NCBI GenBank assembly: GCA_027214385.1
Contig: JAPVXR010000007.1
Location: forward strand, 1 to 64,000
Reading direction: 5' to 3'
Origin: Cryomorphaceae bacterium 1068
GTDB taxonomy: Bacteria > Bacteroidota > Bacteroidia > Flavobacteriales_D > Cryomorphaceae
DNA length: 64,000 bases
Under the pieces are notes generated by a model. The model had not been told where the DNA came from, ran no database searches, and saw nothing but the letters and a program-made list of their open reading frames with translations. The position numbers and the translations under genes were made by a program. The first letter of the stretch is position 1. Each line of letters starts with the position of its first letter. Positions 8,261 to 15,515 of this stretch are shown in pieces.

Positions 8261-9355
8261 TTAGTGGATCGGTTCGAAATAATGGAAGGTCGAGTCGGAT
8301 TCGACATTCGGGTGGAAGATGTGGTAAAGGTCTGATAGAATCAGATGAGGCTCCATGATGGCATCACCGAAATAGTCTTTTTCAGCCGTATTACAGATAA
8401 AAATATTACCGTCTTCGAAAGCTTTCAGATTCTCATAGAGCGGACTCATTTCCAGAATATCTGCTGAGGTAAACGGGTCCTCCGACGATACGACCAAACC
8501 CCAATAGTCGGCTTCAGAGATGGTGACCAATGCCTGTTCAAAATCCAATTCGGCACTTTCTTGACCTTCGATATGATCGAAAGTGTATTGCGCTCCCGCG
8601 TCTCTGATGAACTTGGCAATGTAGCTATCGCGGCCGGGGGCGTACCAAAAATCTCCGTAGCGGCTGCCCGTAAATGCCGAAGGTATCGTGGAATGATACA
8701 TTGCTTGACTTTTTACTTTCAAGTACTCCTTTTCCACTTCATTAAAAATTTCAGCCGCTTCATCATATTTGCCGATAAGGCATCCTACCACTTTGATCCA
8801 CTCGGCTCTACCAAGGGGATGTGACTCTTTGTAATCCATGAGCAGAACTATGGGAATTCCCAGCTCTTCGTATCGGGAAAAGTCGGCTTCGCCAAAGCTG
8901 TAGGCAAAAACTACATCGGGGTTTAGTTCCAATAATCGTTCAAAGTCGAGACCGTCACCCGAGATCATTTCAACAATTCTTTCTGATTCAATCAAGTCGA
9001 GAATGCGCCGGTTCTTGACACGGTCCGTATAAGTCATTCCCTTCACGGTGGTCAGAGCATCAAGGTGATCGAAAAAAGCACCGAAGGTGGTGCTGTTCAG
9101 AACAGCTGTTTCGATGGGAATGGAAATTCCACTTGTGTCTGATTTAGTCAGCGAATAGGTTCCCAGAATATCGGTCGTGTCTTGTGGATTTCGAACTGTT
9201 ATGTCGTACCCATCGTCTGTCGCATTTATCGTAAACCCCGAGGCAAACTTAACTTGAAGTGCAGTGGTGTTATCGTTGACTACTTTCTTTTGCTCGTTTT
9301 CAGTAGCTGTGCAACTGAAAAGAAAAAGACAGATAAAGGGAAGATATTTAATCAT
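8261..9355 (-). CDS. Periplasmic binding lipoprotein of the FecB/BtuF type
   Basis: A 364-residue lipoprotein (lipobox FLFSC, Cys about residue 15). From about residue 110 it shows the class III periplasmic binding protein pattern: RNRRILDLIESERIVEMISGDG, LELNPDVVFAYSFGEADF, then a long connecting helix and SRYGDFWYAPGRDSY. It should capture an iron chelate, heme or cobalamin and hand it to the adjacent FecCD permease. No cobalamin riboswitch motif was seen in the leader, so iron or heme is slightly favoured. An imperfect palindrome (9371-9400) lies just upstream of the ATG and may be the operator. Confidence 0.85.
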   Translation of the reverse strand: MIKYLPFICLFLFSCTATENEQKKVVNDNTTALQVKFASGFTINATDDGYDITVRNPQDTTDILGTYSLTKSDTSGISIPIETAVLNSTTFGAFFDHLDALTTVKGMTYTDRVKNRRILDLIESERIVEMISGDGLDFERLLELNPDVVFAYSFGEADFSRYEELGIPIVLLMDYKESHPLGRAEWIKVVGCLIGKYDEAAEIFNEVEKEYLKVKSQAMYHSTIPSAFTGSRYGDFWYAPGRDSYIAKFIRDAGAQYTFDHIEGQESAELDFEQALVTISEADYWGLVVSSEDPFTSADILEMSPLYENLKAFEDGNIFICNTAEKDYFGDAIMEPHLILSDLYHIFHPNVESDSTFHYFEPIH

Positions 9356-9370
9356 CTTAAGGTTGATCTA

Positions 9371-9400
9371 TTAGAATCTTATGCTAAAGTATAAGTCTAA
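9371..9400. promoter_or_regulatory. Imperfect palindrome upstream of the metal-chelate importer operon
   Basis: The arms TTAGA-at-CTTAT (9371-9382) and ATAAGTCTAA (9391-9400) are complementary apart from a 2-nt bulge, with an 8-nt spacer. It lies 16-45 bp upstream of the binding-protein ATG, where a Fur- or DtxR-type metal repressor would act. The sequence is not a textbook Fur box, so assignment is tentative. Confidence 0.35.
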
Positions 9401-9450
9401 TCGGTTTATGACCACATTGGGTTTTAAGGATAGACTTAGAAAACGGGTAG

Positions 9451-9483
9451 AAAAAAAGCCCGACTTGAAATTTCAAGTCGGGC
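9451..9483 (-). terminator. Terminator of the susCD operon
   Basis: A perfect 13-bp inverted repeat, GCCCGACTTGAAA / TTTCAAGTCGGGC (9458-9483), is preceded on the plus strand by seven A residues (9451-9457), giving a T-tract on the minus strand. It closes the susC-susD-lipoprotein-SusE-like transcript. Confidence 0.88.
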
Positions 9484-9510
9484 GGAATATCAATTTCAAA
9501 TAGTTACTGA

Positions 9511-10365
9511 CTAATCAGGACAGCCAGGGAATAGGGAAACCGCTGTACTAAAAGGGGCTTGAGTGAGTGGAGGCAGTGTAAAAGAGACCCGAATTTCATC
9601 AAGGATGTCGTTTTCATTTAGTTCGAAAAACTCTTCGGGAATCATGGTCAACGAGAATATCCCATCACCTTCAGGTACCATTTCAACCTTGGACTCATCG
9701 GTTACTTCCAGTATCTGATAAGGTCCACCGTTCACTTTATACTGGAATCTCGCGAAATAAGCGTCACCACCTTGGAGCCCGGGATTGGCTTCCTTGTTTG
9801 TATCATAAGAGATTGCAAAAAAATCGTTTTGAAAGAATGTCGTTGGAAAAGGACAAACTTTATCAAAGCAACCGACGGGTTCGGGAATAATGTTGAGGTC
9901 AGGAGATTTCTGCTCAGGAAGATCTGCAGGGGCTCCATTCTGTTCTTTGATCAGGAAATCAATACCACTTTCGTAGAATTGTGCTGCAGGCACCCCATAG
10001 AATTGCACCATAGAAGCTCCAAGAAAATCGAAGTACCAGAGGTTCGGGTCAGATTCATCTTGAGTCAACTTTAAGTTTTCATTTGAAGCTCCCCAGTCAC
10101 CGTTTTTGGTATCAAAAGTTTCCCCTCCGATTGTGAGGTCGGGTCTTGCTTCATTTGGATTCCAGGCCCAGATATAGAGTGGGTTGGTCTCTTGATCTCC
10201 ATCCAATAATTCGGGGCAATCGCAGTCTGAGGAAGACACGTCTATGTAGAGTCTTGCGGGTGCGGTAACATCCGTAGGTGCGGGATCAAAATAAATGCCT
10301 TGGGCTGTAGCTAGTGAACTCCATCCTATGGCGAGAGCAATGAGTATGATTGATCTAAGTTTCAT
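9511..10365 (-). CDS. Secreted protein in SusE/SusF position
   Basis: A 284-residue protein with a signal peptide (MKLRSIILIALAIGWSSLATAQ) and no lipobox. The mature part has two beta-rich segments: one with IWAWNPNEARPDLTIGGETF and NGDWGASNENLKL, recalling the carbohydrate-binding folds of SusE/SusF-type glycan-binding proteins, and one resembling an Ig-like domain (about 185-280). Aromatic residues (IWAWNP, NLWYFDF) could stack on sugar. I do not recognise a named family, but its place directly behind SusC, SusD and a lipoprotein, before a strong terminator, argues for an accessory alpha-glucan-binding role. Confidence 0.6.
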   Translation of the reverse strand: MKLRSIILIALAIGWSSLATAQGIYFDPAPTDVTAPARLYIDVSSSDCDCPELLDGDQETNPLYIWAWNPNEARPDLTIGGETFDTKNGDWGASNENLKLTQDESDPNLWYFDFLGASMVQFYGVPAAQFYESGIDFLIKEQNGAPADLPEQKSPDLNIIPEPVGCFDKVCPFPTTFFQNDFFAISYDTNKEANPGLQGGDAYFARFQYKVNGGPYQILEVTDESKVEMVPEGDGIFSLTMIPEEFFELNENDILDEIRVSFTLPPLTQAPFSTAVSLFPGCPD

Positions 10366-10375
10366 TTCTTTTGCT

Positions 10376-10879
10376 TTATGACTTTCTTACAAATACCAGT
10401 CTATAACCGAGAACGGCTTTTTCTTCACCGTCGATGTTACAAAATCTTTGAACATTCATTTTAAGTTCTGAGTCCACTATTCGAGTTGGACCTCCCAAAG
10501 GTGAATTGATCGTTTGATCGTCAGAAACCAGTGTAATGCTCGATGGAGTCAATGGATCATTAAAAGACCAGGTACCTGCATCAGGGAAAAAATTAACTCC
10601 GTCACCCGAAAAGCTTTCAAAAGTGCCATCAGCTTCAAACTTGATTTCGAGTAGATCTGTACCTGACGTGTAATACTCTGAAATATCTCTTTCAGGTTTA
10701 GCCGGATTTCCTTCATCGACCAAAAACACTTGACTCACTACCCAGCCTGTAGCTACCAAACCATCTGTTTTGCCAAATGGCTCTCCAATTTCGGGGTCAT
10801 CCTCTTTACATCCCACAATAGCTACTGCGAAGAAAAGGATGAGATATAAATAACGTGCTTTACTTTTCATTTTTCTCAT
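10376..10879 (-). CDS. Lipoprotein, lipocalin-like/DUF5004-like
   Basis: A 167-residue lipoprotein with lipobox AIVGC (Cys about residue 24), acidic after the cysteine (KEDDPEIGEP), as in surface-exposed Bacteroidota lipoproteins. The pattern 'W.VSQVFL', 'LEIKFEADGTFESFSG', 'DAGTWSFND' and a closing 'LGYRLVFVRKS' resembles small lipocalin-like domains (DUF5004 group). It starts one base after the susD stop and lies 10 bp from the next gene, so it is co-transcribed with susCD. Probably a surface accessory of the SusCD complex; the ligand is unknown. Confidence 0.6.
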   Translation of the reverse strand: MRKMKSKARYLYLILFFAVAIVGCKEDDPEIGEPFGKTDGLVATGWVVSQVFLVDEGNPAKPERDISEYYTSGTDLLEIKFEADGTFESFSGDGVNFFPDAGTWSFNDPLTPSSITLVSDDQTINSPLGGPTRIVDSELKMNVQRFCNIDGEEKAVLGYRLVFVRKS

Positions 10880-10880
10880 T

Positions 10881-12302
10881 TTAATTACAGCCCCCTCCCG
10901 GGTTTAGCGAAAATAAATCTGTTCGTTCAGTAGAAGGGAACTGAAGGATCATTCCATTACAGTCATATGGAACTCCTCTTACAATAACCTCTTCACCTTG
11001 AGAGCCGATTCTCTTTAAATCGTGATATCTCTGACCAGTCGTAGGAAATTCCAACCATCTTTCCAGTCGGGCTGCTTCGATTATATCCTCGGGAGTAGCA
11101 GATGCGATAAGATCGTATACATTGCTTCCGTAGGCTCTTTCGCGAATGTCATTCACATCTTGAATGGCTTGCGAAAGGTTTGTTCCCAATTCAGCGGCTG
11201 ATTCAGCTCTGATCAATTTCATTTGAGTAATGGTTAAAAGCGGAATATGGAAGAATTCTGCTTCAAACATATCCGTTACATAGAACACACTCTCTTCTTG
11301 ATCAACTGATTGGTACAGCAACGGCCGCGGACCGATATCTCCATTCACCTTTTGAGCGTTGTAATAATCCTCGCTAAAGTTGAGTGTAGTCACTTGGTCA
11401 GGACCTGAATAGTAGTTCCCTCTCAAGCCTCCGTTTCTAGAATCAACCGTTCCATCAGAAGGTCTGGTTCCCGAGAAAATGTAAAATATAGCCTCAGGTG
11501 AAACCTGTGGGTACTGATATCGATTAACATCGCTGTCTAGATCATAAGGAGACTGACTGACAACTTCGTTTGCCAACTCATAGGCGAGATCGTATTCATG
11601 CATTTGAAATCTCACTTCTGCCTCCAATGCCAGGGCCGCCCATCTGGTGGCATACACCGATGGAACATCATCCAGATTGGCTTTAGCAAAACTGAGGTCC
11701 GAGAGGACCTGAGCATAAACATCTGCCACAGACGCTCTGGGTAGGTTTTGAATTTGAGATTGTAGTCTGATAGCAACACCCGGATGAGAATTATCAGCAG
11801 TCCAATCATAAGGATGAGCCCAGCCTCTTACAATATCAAAGTGACACATTGCTCTAATAAATCTCGCTTCGGCTATTAACTTATCGGGATTAATACTAGA
11901 ATTTGTATAGTCAACTAAATCTACATTCTCGATCACTGTGTTTGCTCTCAATGGGCCGCGATAAAGATCTGTGAAAATGTCGCCGACGTTTCCGTTAAAA
12001 ATACTCGTATTGCGCAACCATACTGAAGTGTAATCATCCTGCTGAAATGGTCGTTCAAGATTATCGCTCAATAGAGTAAATAGATTCTGTGCATTTCCAT
12101 TGTATGTATTTCCCATCACATCGTAAGCTGAAATCAATACTTCACGCACATCTTCGGGAGTTTCAATGGCATTTTCGGGTAGTACGTCATTACCGTCTTC
12201 AGGGGGTGTCTGCTCTAGCAAATCTTCACAAGAAGCCAGAACCATGAACAGAGCGAAAATGGCTACGATCGAAGGTTTTCTCTTATTTATAGAATAGGTC
12301 AT
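10881..12302 (-). CDS. susD: SusD/RagB-family outer-membrane glycan-binding lipoprotein
   Basis: A 473-residue lipoprotein (lipobox VLASC, Cys about 25) of the SusD/RagB family. It has the N-terminal helical region with ADVYAQVLSDLSFAKANL, a TPR-like part with WAALALEAEVRFQMHEYDLAYELA, and the conserved C-terminal segments LIRAESAAELG, LERWLEFPTTGQRYHDLKRIG. SusD acts as a lid over the SusC barrel and binds the glycan at the cell surface. It lies 4 bp downstream of susC. Given four GH13 enzymes, a maltose phosphorylase and a maltose permease nearby, the likely ligand is a starch- or glycogen-like alpha-glucan or maltooligosaccharide. Confidence 0.9.
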   Translation of the reverse strand: MTYSINKRKPSIVAIFALFMVLASCEDLLEQTPPEDGNDVLPENAIETPEDVREVLISAYDVMGNTYNGNAQNLFTLLSDNLERPFQQDDYTSVWLRNTSIFNGNVGDIFTDLYRGPLRANTVIENVDLVDYTNSSINPDKLIAEARFIRAMCHFDIVRGWAHPYDWTADNSHPGVAIRLQSQIQNLPRASVADVYAQVLSDLSFAKANLDDVPSVYATRWAALALEAEVRFQMHEYDLAYELANEVVSQSPYDLDSDVNRYQYPQVSPEAIFYIFSGTRPSDGTVDSRNGGLRGNYYSGPDQVTTLNFSEDYYNAQKVNGDIGPRPLLYQSVDQEESVFYVTDMFEAEFFHIPLLTITQMKLIRAESAAELGTNLSQAIQDVNDIRERAYGSNVYDLIASATPEDIIEAARLERWLEFPTTGQRYHDLKRIGSQGEEVIVRGVPYDCNGMILQFPSTERTDLFSLNPGGGCN

Positions 12303-12306
12303 TTTC

Positions 12307-15300
12307 TTAGAATCTAAGGTTTAATGCAAGATTGAAGCTCATTTCCTGTGGAGGAGTGAGGTATGTAATATTCGGACTTAGGTTCATGTCCGCTGCGTTC
12401 TCAAAGTCACGGGCAATCTCCGGATCCAGACCGTCGAAGTTTGTAAATGTCAAGAAGTTAGAAGCGCTAGCTGTAATTGAAGCACCTTTGAAATTTGCTG
12501 TACCCACATTGAAAGCAGGAACATTGTAAGTAACACTGAGTCTTCTTACGCGCAAGTAATCTCCGTCTTTGAGCCATTGTGTAGTGTTATTGTTAAAGGC
12601 ATTGTCCAATCCATAGTTTTCAACTCTTTGAGAAAGTCTCGCAAATTCGGCTTCATCACCTTCTTGCCTCCAGCGATCAAATACCTCAGTTCTCATGTTC
12701 CAGTTTGTAACAACTCCATTTTGTCTTTTGCTTGATGAGTCATAGATGTCACTACCAATGCTGAACACCATGACTAAACCTACGCTCCATCTGCCAAATT
12801 CAAATGTATTGGTAAGTCCACCTACTGCAACGGGTAGAACTCTTCCTACCGCTCTTCTGTCTGCCGGATCCCAGGTGTTGGTTGGATTTCCATTGATATC
12901 CTGGTAAACATTTCTTCCCGTTGTAGGATCAACACCTAAGAAAGGTACCAAGAAGTTGGTTCCGACAGGTTCACCAACCACTACGCGCGTATCGTTCGTT
13001 CCTCCGCTAATGGCATCTTCGCTGTAGCTTCCAATGTCTACAATTTCGTTGTAGTTATAGGCTATGTTGAAGTCTGTTCTCCATGTAAAACTTTCTCTAT
13101 CCATCATTACAGCTCCTAGTTCAAACTCAATACCTCTATTCACAATTTCACCTAGGTTATCCCACCAACCTTCGATTCCTGTGCTCGGTTGCGGAGTTAT
13201 TTCCAAGAGGACATCCGTAGTTTGTTTGTTGTAAAATGAAAGTGTTGTTGTGATTCGATCATCAAGGAATCCCATCTCTACGGCCACGTCAATTACGTTG
13301 GCTGTTTCCCATTTCAGATCAGGATTACCCAATACGTTCAAGAATAGAATATCTTCCCCGTTATAGCCTTCATTCTGTTGTGTGTAAAAACCATACTGAC
13401 GATAATTAGGAATATTTGCATTTCCTGTTATTCCCCATCCAGCGCGCAGTTTCATGAATGAAATTGTCTCATTTCCTTTGAGGAAATCTTCTTCTGACAT
13501 GATCCATCCGGCCGAAGCACTTGGGAAAAAGCCGAAACGATTGTTCTCTCCAAATCGCGATGATCCGTCCGCTCTAAGAGAGGCTTGAGCAAAGTACTTA
13601 TTGCTTCGAGAATAGTTCACACGAGCAAACCCTGAAATGAAATTGTAGACGCTTTTCGTATCATTCGGATTATCTCTTCTAAGACCACCATCTTCTTCTT
13701 CAGAGAATCCTCCATCAAGAAGCTCATCATTGTCATAAAAAGGACCATCGACCTCTACCCCTTCTCTGGATATTCTGGGCTTGAAAATAGTTCTTGATTC
13801 CTGATATTCGAACCCGGCCATGTAGGTAAACGAGTTCTTTTCATCCAAATCGTGAATGTAAGAAGTCGTAAAATTAGTGTTCCAATTGTTGGTATAGTTC
13901 TCCCAGCGTTCTGCCAGATTCTGCCGATCAGAATTACGCTCACCGTTCAGAAGCAATCTGTCTTGATACTTGTCGTCGGTAACGTTCATGTAGTCATATC
14001 CAAAGTAGGCTTTAACAAACATGTTTTTGATAGGACGGTACTCGAATGAGATGTTATTGATAGATCTAAATTCTCTGGTTCTCCAATCAGTCAATTCGCG
14101 TTGTCTAACCGGGTTAGAACCATCATCCCAGTAGTCACCCGGAAGATGGAGAATTTCTCCTTCTCCATTGAAAATAGTATCGGAGTGGAAGATCGGATAA
14201 ATAGGCAATGCCTCAGACATGGCAGCTCCTAGCCCACCGCTCCACGCGGCATCAACACGGTTATTAATCCCTTGACTCAGGCTTATGTTAGCACCAATAT
14301 CGAGTTGATCATTAATTTTGTAAGACGCATTTGTTCTGAGTGATGTTCTTTCGTAAGAGTTCCCAATAAGGTAGGAACCATTGTCATCATAACCTAGAGA
14401 GGCAAAAAGCTTCAGCTTCTTCGTTCCGTAATTCGTCGAAAAGTTATAGGCCTGTTTAAATCCGACTCCAATTGTTTCATCCACCCAATCGGTATCTGTT
14501 TGACGAGCTTGATCCCAAGAAATATTACCGGGAAGAGGAGCTGCTAATCCTACGTTGCCATCGTTTTCCCAAGCCTCTTGGTTGAGCTGCAGCCATTCTG
14601 ATGAATTAAGCATGTTGGGTCTCGCTGTAGGTAAGGAAATACCATGGCGTGTGTTCAAATTAAAATCCCAGCCACTACCTGAGCCAGACTTAGTTGTTAT
14701 CAAAATCACCCCATTAGCACCTCTGGAACCATAGATACCTGTAGCTGCAGCATCCTTAAGAATTTCGACGCTTTCTATGTCATTGGGGTTAATGGTGGCA
14801 AGAGGATTATTGTTCATACCACCTCTGTTTCCATTCAGGAAGTAATCTTGGGTAATGGGAATTCCATCAACCACATATAGTGGGTCTCCGGAGGCTGAGA
14901 TAGACGCTACCCCTCTAACGCGAATCACCGAAGCCGAACCGGCAAGGCCACTACCTTGTGTTACCTGAACACCAGCTGCTTTTCCCTGAAGGGCTGCCTC
15001 GAAACTCGGTGTCGGTATGTCCGTTAGTTCTTTGGAACCCACTTTCTCAATGGATCCCGTTACCTCTCGTTTTCTCTGCACACCATAACCGACAACGACG
15101 AACTCTTCAAGCGTTTCAGAGTCTACCTCCATATCTCTATTTATGGTAACTGTTCCAGTCGGAGGAACGTTAATCGTTTCTCTTGCCTCGGTATAACCGA
15201 TAAAGGAAAACACCAAGATCTGCTCTCCCACGGGAGCGTTTTTGATTTCATACTTTCCATCGAGGTCAGTAGCATCTCCTTGAGTGGTTCCGTCAATTCT

Positions 15301-15432
15301 TACCGTCACACCTGGCATTGGAATTCCGTTTTCATCGTTCACAACACCGGCTATATTCTGCGCTTGAAGCACAGCGGTAGAAATGAGAAGGAAGAAAAGC
15401 GCCCATAGATAACGGGACATTTGCATCTTCAT
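12307..15432 (-). CDS. susC: SusC/RagA-family TonB-dependent outer-membrane transporter
   Basis: About 1041 residues. After a signal peptide (MKMQMSRYLWALFFLLISTA) comes a carboxypeptidase-regulatory-like domain (IAGVVNDENGIPMPGVTV...), a TonB-box-like VVVGYGVQRK segment, a plug domain (about 120-240, with DPLYVVDGIPI and ILKDAAATGIYGSRGANGVI) and a 22-strand-type barrel ending in LALNLRF. It imports oligosaccharides across the outer membrane using TonB energy. The ATG at 15432 starts exactly at the signal peptide; an upstream in-frame ATG at 15516 would add 28 non-signal residues. A candidate operator and a -7-like box lie 36-59 bp upstream. Confidence 0.93.
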   Translation of the reverse strand: MKMQMSRYLWALFFLLISTAVLQAQNIAGVVNDENGIPMPGVTVRIDGTTQGDATDLDGKYEIKNAPVGEQILVFSFIGYTEARETINVPPTGTVTINRDMEVDSETLEEFVVVGYGVQRKREVTGSIEKVGSKELTDIPTPSFEAALQGKAAGVQVTQGSGLAGSASVIRVRGVASISASGDPLYVVDGIPITQDYFLNGNRGGMNNNPLATINPNDIESVEILKDAAATGIYGSRGANGVILITTKSGSGSGWDFNLNTRHGISLPTARPNMLNSSEWLQLNQEAWENDGNVGLAAPLPGNISWDQARQTDTDWVDETIGVGFKQAYNFSTNYGTKKLKLFASLGYDDNGSYLIGNSYERTSLRTNASYKINDQLDIGANISLSQGINNRVDAAWSGGLGAAMSEALPIYPIFHSDTIFNGEGEILHLPGDYWDDGSNPVRQRELTDWRTREFRSINNISFEYRPIKNMFVKAYFGYDYMNVTDDKYQDRLLLNGERNSDRQNLAERWENYTNNWNTNFTTSYIHDLDEKNSFTYMAGFEYQESRTIFKPRISREGVEVDGPFYDNDELLDGGFSEEEDGGLRRDNPNDTKSVYNFISGFARVNYSRSNKYFAQASLRADGSSRFGENNRFGFFPSASAGWIMSEEDFLKGNETISFMKLRAGWGITGNANIPNYRQYGFYTQQNEGYNGEDILFLNVLGNPDLKWETANVIDVAVEMGFLDDRITTTLSFYNKQTTDVLLEITPQPSTGIEGWWDNLGEIVNRGIEFELGAVMMDRESFTWRTDFNIAYNYNEIVDIGSYSEDAISGGTNDTRVVVGEPVGTNFLVPFLGVDPTTGRNVYQDINGNPTNTWDPADRRAVGRVLPVAVGGLTNTFEFGRWSVGLVMVFSIGSDIYDSSSKRQNGVVTNWNMRTEVFDRWRQEGDEAEFARLSQRVENYGLDNAFNNNTTQWLKDGDYLRVRRLSVTYNVPAFNVGTANFKGASITASASNFLTFTNFDGLDPEIARDFENAADMNLSPNITYLTPPQEMSFNLALNLRF

Positions 15433-15476
15433 AGTTGAGCAGTTAAAATGAGTGGTTAAATCTAAAAAAAATCTAT

Positions 15477-15491
15477 GTGTCACTTGTACAC
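15477..15491. promoter_or_regulatory. Candidate alpha-glucan operator upstream of susC
   Basis: On the gene strand the site reads GTGT-ACAAG-TGACAC, 45 bp before the susC ATG and directly in front of a -7-like box (TAGATTTT, minus strand 15475-15468). Its position inside the promoter suits a repressor. It matches GTGT-N5-TKACAC, also found at 18387, 27205 and 40644. Confidence 0.6.
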
Positions 15492-15515
15492 GTTTGTTCA
15501 AACTGATAAAAATCA

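Noticed and set aside
9356-9450. Possible cobalamin riboswitch before the BtuF/FecB-like gene
   Set aside because: The leader is short and lacks the conserved B12-box and the long structured element; only a small palindrome is present.
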